Part shown: one piece after another, positions 28,993-38,618 of the stretch
Numbering within the stretch: the stretch's first letter is position 1
How the letters are laid out: every line of letters starts with the position of its first letter
From: Burkholderiales bacterium
GTDB lineage: Bacteria > Pseudomonadota > Gammaproteobacteria > Burkholderiales > Burkholderiaceae_C
Direction: 5' to 3'
Assembly (NCBI GenBank): GCA_016213205.1
Contig: JACRAZ010000079.1
Span: 1 to 64,000, forward strand
DNA length: 64,000 bases
The notes under the pieces: model-generated
Told to the model about the DNA's origin: nothing
The model's database searches: none
Seen by the model: only the letters and a program-made list of their open reading frames with translations
Translations under genes and position numbers: made by a program

Positions 28993-30467
28993 CGGCGGGT
29001 CTTCCAGGCGCGCCGCGCGTGCTGCACGCTGCGGCGGAGGTCTACCCCTTGGTGAAGACCGGCGGATTGGCCGACGTGGTGGCCGCGCTGCCACCAGCCA
29101 TGGCCGCTGCCGGCGCCGACGTGCGCCTGCTGTTGCCGGGCTTTCCACAGGTACTCGATGCCGTCACCGGCGCCCGGCCCGTGTGCGAGCTGGGCCCGTG
29201 CTTCGGTGCCCTGCGGGCGCAGTTGCTGCTGGGCCGGATGCCCGGCACGCACCTGCCGGCGTATGTGATCGATGCGCCGCACCTCTACCGCCGCGACGGT
29301 GGCCCCTACCAGGCCAGCGACGGCACCGAATGGCCGGACAACCAGCGTCGCTTCGCGCTGCTGGGTTGGGTGGGCGCGCACCTGGCGGCAGGCGAGGCCG
29401 ATCCCCAGTGGGTGCCCGAGGTGGTGCATGCGCACGACTGGCATGCAGCGCTGGCCTGCGCCTACATTGCCGACCATCTGCCCACCGCGGCGGCCACGGT
29501 CTACACGGTGCACAACCTGGCCTACCAGGGCCTGTTCCCGCACGACGACTGGGCGCTGCTGGGCCTGTCGTCGCGCTTCATGGCGCCGGCCGGGCTGGAG
29601 TTCCATGGCCAGCTCTCCTTCATGAAGGCCGGCCTGAAGTTTGCCGATCGTGTCACCACGGTCAGCCCGAGTTACGCCCGCGAGATCGCCACCCATGAAT
29701 TCGGTTGCGGGCTCGACGGCGTGGTGCGCGGGCGCGGCACCGATGTGACCGGCATCCTCAACGGGATCGATGAAGTGGTGTGGAACCCCGCCACCGACGC
29801 CGCGCTGGCCGAGCGCTACGACGCCGAGCGGCTGGACGGCAAGCTGGCCTGCCGCCGCGCGCTGCAAACCACCCTGGGCCTGGAGGCGGACGATCACTCG
29901 CTGCTGCTGACCATCGTCAGCCGCCTCACGGCCCAGAAGGGCCTGGACCTGGTGCTCGCGGCGCTGCCGGGCCTGGTGCGCGAAGGCGTGCAACTGGCCT
30001 TGCAGGGCACAGGCGACGCGGCACTCGAGGCTGCCTTCCGCCATGCGGAGCAGGCGCACCCAGGCCGTGTGCGGGTGCACATCGGCTACGACGAGGCGCG
30101 CGCGCACCAGTTGGTGGCCGGGGCCGATGTGATCGCGGTGCCGTCACGCTTCGAGCCGTGCGGCCTCACCCAGTTGTACGGCTTGCGTTACGGCACCTTG
30201 CCGCTGGTGCGGCGCGTGGGGGGCCTGGGCGACACCGTGCGCGACGGGGCCACCGGCTTCGTGTTCGAGGCCGCCAGCGCCGAGGCACTGCAGGCTTGCG
30301 TGCGACGCGCCATGGGCCTGCACGCCGACCCGACCGCCTGGCGCACGATGATGCGGCGAGGCATGGCGCAAGACCATTCCTGGGCCGGGCCAGCCCGCGA
30401 ATACCTGGCCTTGTACGAGCAGGCCCGCCTGGCGCGCCGAAGGAGCCCGAGGCTGGCCCCGGCCTGA
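28989..30467 (+). CDS. glgA: Glycogen synthase
   Basis: A 492-residue GT5 ADP-glucose:glucan glucosyltransferase. The N-terminal KTGGLADV motif (K23) binds ADP-glucose. [11 protein letters not shown] and the C-terminal [20 protein letters not shown], with the conserved E-x7-E, are present. The GTG start lies inside the glgC stop (GTGA), which indicates coupled translation with no separate ribosome loading. Branching enzyme (glgB) and debranching enzyme are not in the window. Confidence 0.95.
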   Translation: MTAGLPGAPRVLHAAAEVYPLVKTGGLADVVAALPPAMAAAGADVRLLLPGFPQVLDAVTGARPVCELGPCFGALRAQLLLGRMPGTHLPAYVIDAPHLYRRDGGPYQASDGTEWPDNQRRFALLGWVGAHLAAGEADPQWVPEVVHAHDWHAALACAYIADHLPTAAATVYTVHNLAYQGLFPHDDWALLGLSSRFMAPAGLEFHGQLSFMKAGLKFADRVTTVSPSYAREIATHEFGCGLDGVVRGRGTDVTGILNGIDEVVWNPATDAALAERYDAERLDGKLACRRALQTTLGLEADDHSLLLTIVSRLTAQKGLDLVLAALPGLVREGVQLALQGTGDAALEAAFRHAEQAHPGRVRVHIGYDEARAHQLVAGADVIAVPSRFEPCGLTQLYGLRYGTLPLVRRVGGLGDTVRDGATGFVFEAASAEALQACVRRAMGLHADPTAWRTMMRRGMAQDHSWAGPAREYLALYEQARLARRRSPRLAPA

Positions 30468-30488
30468 GGCCCGCGCGGCACCGGCACC

Positions 30489-30530
30489 CTGGGCGATGCC
30501 CAGAGGCTGCACTCGCAGGCCTTGGCCTGC
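30489..30530. terminator. Double hairpin between convergent glgA and ydcF-like genes
   Basis: CTGGGC/GCCCAG (30489-30503) and GCAGGCC/GGCCTGC (30515-30530), each with a 2-3 base loop. Neither is followed by a T tract. Confidence 0.45.
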
Positions 30531-30547
30531 GGGGCAGGGTTGCGTCA

Positions 30548-31354
30548 TCAGGCCCCCCCCAGCCATCCCAGCCACTCGTGCCAGGCGAGCCGGGTGAGTG
30601 CGAACCCCTCGCTGGAGGGCATCCAGTCGCCCCACTCGAGCGGGCCGCGAACCTTCATGCCCATCGGGGCCGGCAGCACCTGCATCGTGGCGCCGCTGCG
30701 GGCGATCGCCCGGCCGAACGCCGCCAGGGCACGCTGCTGGTGGAAACCGTGGGTCACCAGCACCACGTGGTCGATGCCGTGTTCACGCAGCAGCGCAACG
30801 CTGTAGATCGCGTTCTCGTTGGTGTCGCGCGACCGGGTCTCCACCCACCGCAGGGCAACGCCGAAGTCGCGCTGGCTGACCCGCAGCGCAATCTCGCCTT
30901 CGGTCGGGCCGGCCGGATTGGCGTGCCCGATGCCACCGCTGTAGGCCAGCGGCAGGCCCGTCTGACGTGCCAGCCACGCGCCATAGCGCAAACGCGCCAT
31001 CGTCAGCGGTGAAAGGTCGGGGGCGCCAAAGTCCTGCAGGTGCAACTGCCGGCCGGCGCCCAGCACGAGGATCGCCGTGCGCGGCCGCTGGCGCAGCGAC
31101 TGCACCTGCCCGGGCGTCAGCACCGCCGGCGGCCGGGTGAGCCCGGCCACCATGGCGTCACCCAGGGCCGTGGTGCACAGGCCCCACCAACCGAACACGC
31201 CGCACAGCACCAGCCACCATCCCAGCACGCGGCGGCGTGGCAGGCACCAGGCCCCCCACAGCACCAGCAGCACCAGCGGCACCGGCGGCGACACCAGGCC
31301 GCCCAGCAGGGGTTTCCAGTGCTCGATGCCCAAGCGAATGAGGAAATCGTTCAT
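30548..31354 (-). CDS. YdcF/ElyC-type DUF218 membrane protein
   Basis: A 268-residue protein of the DUF218 (YdcF/SanA/ElyC) family, associated with cell-envelope functions. Two N-terminal hydrophobic segments (about 17-35 and 40-58) are followed by the DUF218 domain: TAILVLGAG, LPLAYSGGIG, SRDTNENAIYSV and VLVTHGFHQQRAL are the family's ordered blocks. The start is the Met of MNDFLIRLG; 19 codons of further open frame upstream lack support. It lies downstream of tRNA-Ser on the same strand, separated by a hairpin. Enzymatic activity for this family is not established. Confidence 0.82.
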   Translation of the reverse strand: MNDFLIRLGIEHWKPLLGGLVSPPVPLVLLVLWGAWCLPRRRVLGWWLVLCGVFGWWGLCTTALGDAMVAGLTRPPAVLTPGQVQSLRQRPRTAILVLGAGRQLHLQDFGAPDLSPLTMARLRYGAWLARQTGLPLAYSGGIGHANPAGPTEGEIALRVSQRDFGVALRWVETRSRDTNENAIYSVALLREHGIDHVVLVTHGFHQQRALAAFGRAIARSGATMQVLPAPMGMKVRGPLEWGDWMPSSEGFALTRLAWHEWLGWLGGA

Positions 31355-31398
31355 CGGGGCCGAATAGCCAGCGCCAGGCGCCAGAAACCAGATGGACG

Positions 31399-31422
31399 AA
31401 CGGGCCCGCAAAGGGGCCCGTT
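31399..31422 (-). terminator. Hairpin downstream of tRNA-Ser
   Basis: A 9-bp stem AACGGGCCC/GGGCCCGTT with a 6-base loop, 17 bases beyond the tRNA CCA. Only TT follows on the reverse strand. Confidence 0.5.
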
Positions 31423-31438
31423 ACGCTGCACGACTTGT

Positions 31439-31529
31439 TGGCGGAGGGAGCGGGATTCGAACCCGCGGTGGGCTGTTAACCCACACACGCTTTCCAGGCG
31501 TGCGACTTAAACCGCTCATCCATCCCTCC
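31439..31529 (-). tRNA. tRNA-Ser(GGA)
   Basis: A 91-nt class II tRNA with encoded CCA (31439-31441). Acceptor GGAGGGA/TCCCTCC, anticodon arm CACGC-CTGGAAA-GCGTG (anticodon GGA), a long variable arm TGTGGGTTAACAGCCCACC and T loop TTCGAAT. Confidence 0.95.
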
Positions 31530-31596
31530 GCGGGACGAAGCCTTGGATTCTAGCCGAGCCCAGGCGGCAGCTGCGCGCACTGCGCTGCGGTGTCGT

Positions 31597-32517
31597 TCAG
31601 GGGCGACTGGGCGTCACGCGATTCATCACCGCCATGGCCGTGGCCACGAGGCCCGACACCTCCGTCATGTTGCCGGGCACGATCATCGTGTTGTTGGTCT
31701 TGGCCAGCTGGCCGTAGGCATCGATGGCCTTCTCGGCCACCTTCAGCTGCACGGCATCGGCCCCGCCGGGTTGCTCGATCGCCGCGGCGATCTTGCGGAT
31801 CGCATCGGCCGTGGCCTCGGCCACCGCGGTGATGGCGGCCGCCTCGCCCAGTGCCTTGTTGATCTCGGCCTGCTTCTCGCCCTCGGAGCGCGCGATCGAA
31901 GCCTCGCGTTCGCCGGTGGCGATGTTGATCTGCTCCTGGCGGCGGCCTTCGGAGGCGGCGATCAACGCACGCTTCTCACGCTCGGCGGTGATCTGCGCCT
32001 GCATCGAGCGCAGGATCTCGGCCGGCGGCGTGAGGTCCTTGATCTCGTAGCGCAGCACCTTCACCCCCCAGTTCAGCGCCGCCTCGTCGAGCGAGGCGAC
32101 AACACCGGCATTGATCTGGTCGCGTTCCTCGAACGTGCGGTCGAGCTCCATGCGGCCGATCACGCTGCGCAGCGTGGTCTGCGCGAGCTGGGTGATCGCG
32201 ACGATGTAGTTCGATGAGCCATAGCTCGCGCGCATCGGGTCGGTGACCTGGAAGTACAGGATGCCGTCCACAGTGAGCTGGGTGTTGTCCTTGGTGATGC
32301 AGACCTGGCTGGGCACGTCCAGCGGGATCTCCTTCAGCGAATGGCGGTAGGCCAGCCGGTCGACGAAGGGCACCAGGAAATTCAGGCCCGGGGTCAGCGT
32401 GGCGTGGTACTTGCCCAGCCGCTCGACGACCCAGGCGTTCTGCTGCGGCACGACCTTGATGGAGCGCACGACGAAGATCGCCGCGACGACGAACAGCACA
32501 AGGGCAACGACTTCCAT
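31597..32517 (-). CDS. SPFH/Band 7 (stomatin-like) membrane protein, QmcA type
   Basis: A 306-residue SPFH protein. One N-terminal membrane anchor (VVALVLFVVAAIFVVRS) precedes the Band 7 domain (VVPQQNAWVVERLGKYHATL, then FQVTDPMRASYG) and a long coiled coil (about 180-265) rich in Ala, Glu and Lys. Such proteins assemble into rings in the inner membrane and often modulate membrane proteases. The start at 32517 is chosen because the anchor begins here. The upstream gene encodes an NfeD protein, the standard partner of SPFH proteins, so the two form an operon and probably a complex. Confidence 0.9.
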   Translation of the reverse strand: MEVVALVLFVVAAIFVVRSIKVVPQQNAWVVERLGKYHATLTPGLNFLVPFVDRLAYRHSLKEIPLDVPSQVCITKDNTQLTVDGILYFQVTDPMRASYGSSNYIVAITQLAQTTLRSVIGRMELDRTFEERDQINAGVVASLDEAALNWGVKVLRYEIKDLTPPAEILRSMQAQITAEREKRALIAASEGRRQEQINIATGEREASIARSEGEKQAEINKALGEAAAITAVAEATADAIRKIAAAIEQPGGADAVQLKVAEKAIDAYGQLAKTNNTMIVPGNMTEVSGLVATAMAVMNRVTPSRP

Positions 32518-32540
32518 GAGAACTCTCCCGTCAGGTGGTG

Positions 32541-32972
32541 TCAGTGTGTGGGCCGCTCGAGCAACAGGCAACTGCCCTGGATGGCCTGGATCACGTGCTC
32601 GCCGGGCGCGGGCACATCCTGGCCGGCATAGCGGGCGTCCCATTCCGCGCCACGGTAATGCACGCGTGTGCTGCCGTCGGCATGCCAGCTCGCCACATGG
32701 ACACTGCCACCGACATCGAGGCTGAGGTTCGTGCCGGCCGCCCCCGCGCCACCCGCGCGCCCGCGGCGCAGGTGCCACAGTGCCACGGCGCCGCTGCCCA
32801 CCAGCGCGCCCACCACCAGCTGGCCCGTGCTGCCCAGGCCCGCGTGCGCAGCCAGGGCCGCGGCGGCGGCACCCACCGCCAGCATCAGCAGGTAGAAGGT
32901 TCCGGTGGCCAGCTCGGCGGCCACCAGGGCCGCGGTGCCCAGCCACCACCAGGTCGAAGCACTCCAATCCAT
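32541..32972 (-). CDS. NfeD family membrane protein
   Basis: A 143-residue NfeD protein. Three hydrophobic segments fill the first 65 residues (WWWLGTAALVAAELATGTFY is the NfeD opening), followed by a small OB-fold soluble domain (GTNLSLDVGGSVHVASWHAD to the C terminus). This is the short NfeD1b form, without the serine protease domain. It is the first gene of a two-gene unit with the stomatin-like gene 23 bases downstream. NfeD partners stabilise SPFH rings. Confidence 0.88.
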   Translation of the reverse strand: MDWSASTWWWLGTAALVAAELATGTFYLLMLAVGAAAAALAAHAGLGSTGQLVVGALVGSGAVALWHLRRGRAGGAGAAGTNLSLDVGGSVHVASWHADGSTRVHYRGAEWDARYAGQDVPAPGEHVIQAIQGSCLLLERPTH

Positions 32973-33119
32973 CGTGTCACCTCCCCAGGGCGTCCGCGCT
33001 GCGGCGGGCAGGGTCAGTGTAGCCAGCGCAAGCTGTGTCCGCCGTCATCCTGGTGCGCGGGCTTCGCGCCTACACTTCGCGCTCCGCCGATTTCCACCCC
33101 GCTCGCCAGGAGCATTGCG

Positions 33120-35378
33120 ATGCTGCGTTTCCACTTTCCCATCGTCATCATCGACGAAGACTACCGCTCCGAGAACACCTCGGGCCTGAGCATCCGCGCA
33201 CTGGCCCAGGCGATCGAGAAAGAGGGCTTCGAGGTGCTCGGCTCCACGAGCTACGGCGACCTGAGCCAGTTTGCGCAGCAGCAAAGCCGCGCCAGCGCGT
33301 TCATCCTGTCGATCGACGACGAGGAGTTCACCCCCGGCCCCGAGCTCGATCCCGCGGTGCTGAACCTGCGCAAGTTCATCCAGGAAATCCGGTTCAAGAA
33401 CGCCGACATCCCGATCTACCTGTACGGCGAGACGCGCACCTCTGAGCACATCCCGAACGACATCCTGCGCGAGCTGCACGGCTTCATCCACATGTTCGAG
33501 GACACGCCGGAGTTCGTGGCGCGCCACATCATCCGCGAGGCCAAGAGCTACCTCGACGGCCTGGCGCCACCGTTCTTCAAGGCGTTGATGGACTATGCGC
33601 AGGACGGGTCGTACTCCTGGCACTGCCCGGGCCACTCGGGCGGCGTGGCCTTCCTGAAGAGACCGGTGGGGCAGATGTTACACCAGTTCTTCGGCGAGAA
33701 CCTGCTGCGCGCCGACGTGTGCAACGCGGTGGAAGAACTCGGCCAGCTGCTGGACCACACCGGCCCGGTGGCCGCGAGCGAGAAGAACGCGGCGCGCATC
33801 TTCAATGCCGACCACTGCTTCTTCGTCACCAACGGCACCAGCACCAGCAACAAGATGGTGTGGCACCACACGGTGGCGCCGGGCGACGTGGTGGTGGTCG
33901 ACCGCAACTGCCACAAATCCATCCTGCACTCGATCATCATGACCGGTGCGGTGCCGGTGTTCCTGACGCCCACGCGCAACCACTACGGCATCATCGGCCC
34001 GATCCCCGAGAGCGAGTTCTCGCCCGAGACCATCCGCCGCAAGATCGCCAACAACCCCCTGCTGGCGGGCGTGGATGCCAAGACCGTCAAGCCCCGCATC
34101 CTGACGCTGACGCAGAGCACCTACGACGGCGTGCTCTACAACACCGAAACCATCAAGGCCAAGCTCGACGGCTGGATCGACACGATCCACTTCGACGAAG
34201 CCTGGCTGCCGCATGCGGCCTTCCACACCTTCTACAGCAACTTCCATGCGATGGGGAAGAACCGTCCGCGGCCGAAGGAGGCGATGGTCTATGCCACGCA
34301 AAGCACGCACAAGCTGCTGGCCGGCCTGAGCCAGGCCTCGCAGGTGCTGGTGCAGGACTCGCAGACGCGGCACCTGGACGTGCACCTCTTCAACGAGGCC
34401 TATCTCATGCACACCTCCACCTCGCCGCAGTACTCGATCATCGCCAGCTGCGACGTCGCCGCGGCCATGATGGAGCCACCCGGCGGCACCGCGCTGGTGG
34501 AAGAAAGCCTGAAGGAGGCGCTGGACTTCCGCCGCGCCATGCGCAAGGTGGACAAGGAGTTCGGCAAGGACTGGTGGTTCAAGGTCTGGGGCCCCGACAA
34601 GCTGGCCAAGGAAGGCATCGGCGAGGCCGCCGGCTGGGTGCTCAAGGCCAACGAGAAGTGGCACGGCTTCGGCAACCTGGCGCCGGGCTTCAACATGCTC
34701 GACCCGATCAAGAGCACCATCATCACGCCCGGACTCGACGTCTCGGGCAAGTTCGCCAAGACAGGCATTCCGGCGGCCATCGTCACCAAATTCCTGGCCG
34801 AACACGGCGTGGTGGTCGAGAAGACGGGCCTTTACTCGTTCTTCATCATGTTCACCATCGGCATCACCAAAGGCCGCTGGAACACCATGCTCACCGCGCT
34901 GCAGCAGTTCAAGGACGACTACGACAAGAACGCGCCGCTGTGGCGCATCCTGCCGGAGTTTTGCGCCAAGCATCCCCAGTACGAGCGCATGGGGCTGCGC
35001 GACCTGAGCCAGGCCATCCACGAGACCTACGCCAAGGGCGACATCGCGCGGCTGACGACCGAGATGTACCTGTCGGACCTGCAGCCGGCGATGAAGCCCA
35101 GCGACGCCTTCGCGCGCATCGCGCACCGCGACACCGAGCGGGTGGACATCGACCAGCTCGAGGGCCGGATCACCACCTCGCTGCTGACACCGTACCCGCC
35201 CGGCATTCCCTTGCTGATCCCGGGCGAGCGCTTCAACCGCAAGATCGTGCAGTACCTGCGCTTCACGCGTGAGTTCAATGCCCGCTTCCCGGGCTTCGAT
35301 ACCGACGTGCACGGCCTGGTCGAGCTGGACGACGGGCAGGGCGGCCGTCGCTACGCGGTCGACTGCGTGAGGGCCTGA
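33120..35378 (+). CDS. Basic amino acid decarboxylase (arginine/lysine/ornithine, AdiA/LdcC family)
   Basis: A 752-residue PLP-dependent fold-type I decarboxylase of the bacterial inducible/constitutive class. An N-terminal receiver-like wing (HFPIVIIDEDYRSENT, about 1-130) is followed by the PLP domain: WHCPGHSGG, HFDEAWLPHAAFH and the Schiff-base lysine K398 in YATQSTHKLLAG. The C-terminal domain ends with YPPGIPLLIPGERF. The start at 33120 follows AGGAG; a longer upstream frame is unsupported. Length and text are nearest to arginine decarboxylase AdiA, but lysine or ornithine cannot be ruled out by eye. No antiporter gene adjoins it, so acid resistance is less likely than polyamine supply. 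Confidence 0.87.
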   Translation: MLRFHFPIVIIDEDYRSENTSGLSIRALAQAIEKEGFEVLGSTSYGDLSQFAQQQSRASAFILSIDDEEFTPGPELDPAVLNLRKFIQEIRFKNADIPIYLYGETRTSEHIPNDILRELHGFIHMFEDTPEFVARHIIREAKSYLDGLAPPFFKALMDYAQDGSYSWHCPGHSGGVAFLKRPVGQMLHQFFGENLLRADVCNAVEELGQLLDHTGPVAASEKNAARIFNADHCFFVTNGTSTSNKMVWHHTVAPGDVVVVDRNCHKSILHSIIMTGAVPVFLTPTRNHYGIIGPIPESEFSPETIRRKIANNPLLAGVDAKTVKPRILTLTQSTYDGVLYNTETIKAKLDGWIDTIHFDEAWLPHAAFHTFYSNFHAMGKNRPRPKEAMVYATQSTHKLLAGLSQASQVLVQDSQTRHLDVHLFNEAYLMHTSTSPQYSIIASCDVAAAMMEPPGGTALVEESLKEALDFRRAMRKVDKEFGKDWWFKVWGPDKLAKEGIGEAAGWVLKANEKWHGFGNLAPGFNMLDPIKSTIITPGLDVSGKFAKTGIPAAIVTKFLAEHGVVVEKTGLYSFFIMFTIGITKGRWNTMLTALQQFKDDYDKNAPLWRILPEFCAKHPQYERMGLRDLSQAIHETYAKGDIARLTTEMYLSDLQPAMKPSDAFARIAHRDTERVDIDQLEGRITTSLLTPYPPGIPLLIPGERFNRKIVQYLRFTREFNARFPGFDTDVHGLVELDDGQGGRRYAVDCVRA

Positions 35379-35391
35379 GCGCGCCGCGCGC

Positions 35392-35414
35392 GCCCGGGGG
35401 CACGGGCCCCGGGC
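35392..35414. terminator. GC-rich hairpin between decarboxylase and fabI
   Basis: An 8-bp stem GCCCGGGG/CCCCGGGC with a 7-base loop, between convergent genes. No T tract. Confidence 0.45.
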
Positions 35415-35433
35415 CGGAGGCTGCCCTGAAGGC

Positions 35434-36222
35434 TCAGGCCTCCGGCGTGGCCGCCACGGCCACTTGGCTGAAGCCACCGTCCACGTACATGATCTCGGCG
35501 CTGATGCCCGAGGCCAGGTCGGACAGCAGGAAGGCCGCGGCGTTGCCGACCTCGTCGATCGTGATCGGGCGGCGCAGCGGCGTGGTGGCCGCAAAGCCGG
35601 CCAGCAGCTTGCCAAAATCCTTGATGCCCGAGGCCGCGAGCGTCTTGATCGGCCCTGCCGAGATGCCGTTCACGCGGATGCCGCGTTCGCCCAGGCTCTG
35701 CGCGAGGAAACGCACGCTCGATTCGAGCGAGGCCTTGGCCAGGCCCATGGTGTTGTAGTTGGGCACGTAGCGCACAGCGCCCAGGTAGCTCAGTGTCAGC
35801 AGCGAGGCGCCTTCGCGCAGTCGCGGCAGTGCCGCCTTGGCCAGCGCAGGAAAGCTGTAGGCCGAGATCTCGTGCGCGACGCGGAAGCTCTCGCGGCTCA
35901 GCCCCTCGAGAAAATCGCCTGCGATCGCCTCGCGCGGGGCAAAGGCGATCGCGTGCACGAAGCCGTCGAACTGCGGCCAGTGCTGGCCCAGGTCAGAGAA
36001 CAGGCGCTCGATCTGCGCGTCGTCGCCGACGTCGCACTCGAACACCAGGCTCGAGCCGAACTCGGCGGCCACCTCGGTGAGGCGTTCCTTGAATCGCTCG
36101 CCCACGTAGCTGAAGGCCAGTTCGGCACCCTCGCGGTGGCAGGCGCGGGCAATGCCGTAGGCGATCGATCGGTTGTTCAGCACCCCGGTGATCAACAAAC
36201 GCCTGCCTGCGAGAAAGCCCAT
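35434..36222 (-). CDS. fabI: Enoyl-ACP reductase (NADH)
   Basis: A 262-residue short-chain reductase that completes each cycle of fatty acid elongation. Catalytic Y146, Y156 and K163 ([12 protein letters not shown]) fall at the same positions as in Escherichia coli FabI. The cofactor opening [15 protein letters not shown] is diagnostic of FabI rather than FabL or FabV. Gly93 of E. coli, the triclosan-contact residue, is replaced by Ala in HAIAFAPRE (F94 position retained); whether this alters inhibitor binding is not known from sequence. It is divergent from the rimP operon. Confidence 0.94.
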   Translation of the reverse strand: MGFLAGRRLLITGVLNNRSIAYGIARACHREGAELAFSYVGERFKERLTEVAAEFGSSLVFECDVGDDAQIERLFSDLGQHWPQFDGFVHAIAFAPREAIAGDFLEGLSRESFRVAHEISAYSFPALAKAALPRLREGASLLTLSYLGAVRYVPNYNTMGLAKASLESSVRFLAQSLGERGIRVNGISAGPIKTLAASGIKDFGKLLAGFAATTPLRRPITIDEVGNAAAFLLSDLASGISAEIMYVDGGFSQVAVAATPEA

Positions 36223-36296
36223 GGGAACCTATCCTGTTTCGAGGTGCCGGAAAGCCTCGGATTCTCGCACGCAGGCCCCGCGCCGGACCCGGACCC

Positions 36297-36325
36297 TTGC
36301 CGGTATGCGTCTTGCTGGCTACAAT
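36297..36325 (+). promoter_or_regulatory. Sigma70 promoter of the rimP-nusA-infB operon
   Basis: TTGCCG (36297-36302) and TACAAT (36320-36325) with the ideal 17-base spacer. Transcription would start near 36332, about 150 bases before the rimP ATG. Confidence 0.7.
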
Positions 36326-36347
36326 CCGCGCTTTCGCTGTTGAGCTG

Positions 36348-36378
36348 AATGGGCGGATTCTTCCAGCCCATTTTTTTT
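36348..36378 (+). terminator. Intrinsic terminator in the rimP leader (attenuator candidate)
   Basis: A 10-bp stem (AATGGGCGGA against TCC-a-GCCCATT, one bulged A) with a TTCT loop, followed directly by eight T residues. It lies about 47 bases downstream of the predicted start and upstream of the first gene, so it should stop most transcripts unless antiterminated. Confidence 0.8.
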
Positions 36379-36483
36379 GCTCGACCGCGTTTTTGTTGCG
36401 AAACCTGGCCCGCCAGCCCTGCTGGTGAGCTTGGCGCCACGAAAGAGCCACGGGAACCGCGTAAAAGGGTGACAGCAGGAACA

Positions 36484-37086
36484 ATGAACTGGCAGGCAGC
36501 GGTGGAACGCACCGTCACCGGCATGAGCTACGACCTCGTCGACATCGAACGGTCGGCGGGAGGCCTGCTGCGCGTCTACATCGACCGCCGGCCGGGCCAG
36601 GCCTACGAAACCGGGCCTGGTGAGTTCGTCACCGTCGAGGATTGCGAACTGGTCACCCGTCAGCTGCAGTACGTATTGGAAGTCGAGGCCGCGGACTATG
36701 CGCGCCTCGAGGTTTCTTCGCCGGGGCTGGACCGCCCGCTGCGCACGCCAACGGACTGGCAGCGCTTCACCGGCAGCGAGGTCGAGATCACGCTGCGCCA
36801 GCCGTTCCAGAACCGCCGCAAATGGCGCGGCGAGTTGGCCCAGCGCGAGGATGGCGGCTGGCGCCTGGTGCTGCCGGCCGCGCCGGTGTCGAAGACGGCC
36901 GCCAAAGCCGCAGCCAAGGCGGCGGCCAAGCAGGGCGGCACAGCGGCCGAAGCGGCCCCACAAGAACAAGCGTTGGACTTTGCGCTGGACGAAGTACGCG
37001 AAGCCCGGCTGGTGCCCGTGGTCGACTTCAAAGGTCGGCGCGGTCAGCAGGCAGAGGCGAACAAGGTAGACGGAGGTCAAGACTGA
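36484..37086 (+). CDS. rimP: Ribosome maturation factor RimP
   Basis: A 200-residue 30S assembly factor. The N-terminal alpha/beta domain has [20 protein letters not shown] and the diagnostic [10 protein letters not shown]. The C-terminal SH3-like domain contains an inserted Ala/Lys-rich linker (about 140-160, [11 protein letters not shown]) before [13 protein letters not shown]. The start is the ATG at 36484; an upstream frame crosses the leader terminator and is not real. The stop shares a base with the nusA start (TGATG), so the two are coupled. Confidence 0.94.
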   Translation: MNWQAAVERTVTGMSYDLVDIERSAGGLLRVYIDRRPGQAYETGPGEFVTVEDCELVTRQLQYVLEVEAADYARLEVSSPGLDRPLRTPTDWQRFTGSEVEITLRQPFQNRRKWRGELAQREDGGWRLVLPAAPVSKTAAKAAAKAAAKQGGTAAEAAPQEQALDFALDEVREARLVPVVDFKGRRGQQAEANKVDGGQD

Positions 37087-38564
37087 TGAACCGCGAAATG
37101 TTGATGCTGGTCGATGCCATCTCGCGCGAAAAGAGCGTGGACCGCGATGTCGTGTTCGGCGCGGTCGAGGCTGCGCTGGCGCAGGCCACCAAGAAGCTGC
37201 ATGGTGGCGAGGTCGATATCCGCGTCTCGGTCGACCGGGACACCGGCGAGTACGAAACCTTCCGCCGCTGGCACGTGGTGCCGGACGAAGCCGGCCTGCA
37301 ACTGCCGGATTCCGAAATCCTGCTGTTCGAGGCCAAGGAACAGATTGCCGACATCGAGGTCGACGACCACATCGAGGAGCCGATCGAATCGGTGCCGATC
37401 GGTCGCATCGGTGCGATGGCGGCCAAGCAGGTCATCCTGCAGAAGATCCGTGATGCCGAGCGCGAGACGCTGCTGAACGACTTCCTCTCCCGCGGCGACA
37501 AGGTCTTCGTCGGCACCGTCAAGCGGCTGGACAAGGGCGACATCATTGTCGAGTCGGGCCGTGTCGAGGGGCGCCTGAAGCGCAGCGAGATGATCCCGAA
37601 GGAGAACCTGCGGGTCGGCGATCGCGTCCGCGCCTTCATCGCCGGCATCGACCCCACCGCGCGCGGACCGCAGATCATGCTGTCACGCTCGGCACCCGGT
37701 TTCATGATGGAACTGTTCGCGCAGGAAGTGCCCGAGATGGAGCAGGGCCTGCTTGAGATCAAGAGCTGCGCCCGTGATGCCGGCTCGCGCGCCAAGATCG
37801 CCGTGGTCTCGCACGACAAGCGCGTCGATCCGATCGGCACCTGCGTCGGCGTGCGGGGCTCGCGCGTCAACGCCGTGACGAACGAGCTGGCCGGCGAGCG
37901 GGTCGACATCGTGTTGTGGTCGGACGATCCGGCGCAGTTCGTCATCGGCGCGCTGGCGCCGGCCAATGTGCAGTCCATCGTGGTCGACGAAGAAAAGCAT
38001 GCGATGGATGTGGTCGTCGACGAAGAGAACCTGGCCATTGCCATTGGCCGCGGCGGGCAGAACGTGCGTCTGGCCTCGGAACTGACCGGCTGGCGCATCA
38101 ACATCATGACGGCCGAGGAGTCGCAGGCCAAGCAGGCGGTCGAGAGTGATTCGATCCGCAAGCTGTTCGTCGAGAAGCTCGATGTCGACGAGGAAGTCGC
38201 CAACATCCTGATCGAGGAGGGTTTCACCAGCCTCGAAGAAGTGGCCTACGTGCCGCTGCAGGAGATGCTGGAGATGGAATCCTTCGACGAGGACACCATC
38301 ACCGAGCTGCGCACCCGTGCCAAGGATGCGCTGCTGACGATGGAGATCGCGCACGAGGAATCGGTCGAGGAGGTCTCGCAGGACCTGCGCGACCTCGAGG
38401 GCCTGACCCCCGAGCTGATCGGCAAGCTGGCCGACGGTGGGGTGCATACCCGCGACGACCTGGCCGATCTGGCGGTGGACGAGCTGGTCGACATGACCCA
38501 GATCGACGACGCCGCCGCCAAGGCCCTGATCATGAAGGCCCGGGAACACTGGTTCACGGCATGA
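37086..38564 (+). CDS. nusA: Transcription termination/antitermination factor NusA
   Basis: A 492-residue RNA polymerase-binding factor. In order: the N-terminal polymerase-binding domain ([20 protein letters not shown]), the S1 domain ([20 protein letters not shown]), KH1 and KH2 ([32 protein letters not shown]), and two C-terminal acidic repeats (about 360-490) typical of gammaproteobacterial and betaproteobacterial NusA. It sits between rimP and infB in the conserved operon. NusA autoregulates its own operon in several bacteria, which makes the leader terminator upstream of rimP significant. Confidence 0.96.
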   Translation: MNREMLMLVDAISREKSVDRDVVFGAVEAALAQATKKLHGGEVDIRVSVDRDTGEYETFRRWHVVPDEAGLQLPDSEILLFEAKEQIADIEVDDHIEEPIESVPIGRIGAMAAKQVILQKIRDAERETLLNDFLSRGDKVFVGTVKRLDKGDIIVESGRVEGRLKRSEMIPKENLRVGDRVRAFIAGIDPTARGPQIMLSRSAPGFMMELFAQEVPEMEQGLLEIKSCARDAGSRAKIAVVSHDKRVDPIGTCVGVRGSRVNAVTNELAGERVDIVLWSDDPAQFVIGALAPANVQSIVVDEEKHAMDVVVDEENLAIAIGRGGQNVRLASELTGWRINIMTAEESQAKQAVESDSIRKLFVEKLDVDEEVANILIEEGFTSLEEVAYVPLQEMLEMESFDEDTITELRTRAKDALLTMEIAHEESVEEVSQDLRDLEGLTPELIGKLADGGVHTRDDLADLAVDELVDMTQIDDAAAKALIMKAREHWFTA

Positions 38565-38618
38565 AGCCGCTGACCCGACCCGAAGCCCCGCACTGAAGTT
38601 CACGCAAGGAAACGCCCA

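Noticed and set aside
36349..36483. A longer RimP starting at 36349
   Set aside because: The extension crosses the leader terminator and reads Phe/Arg-rich text unlike any RimP.
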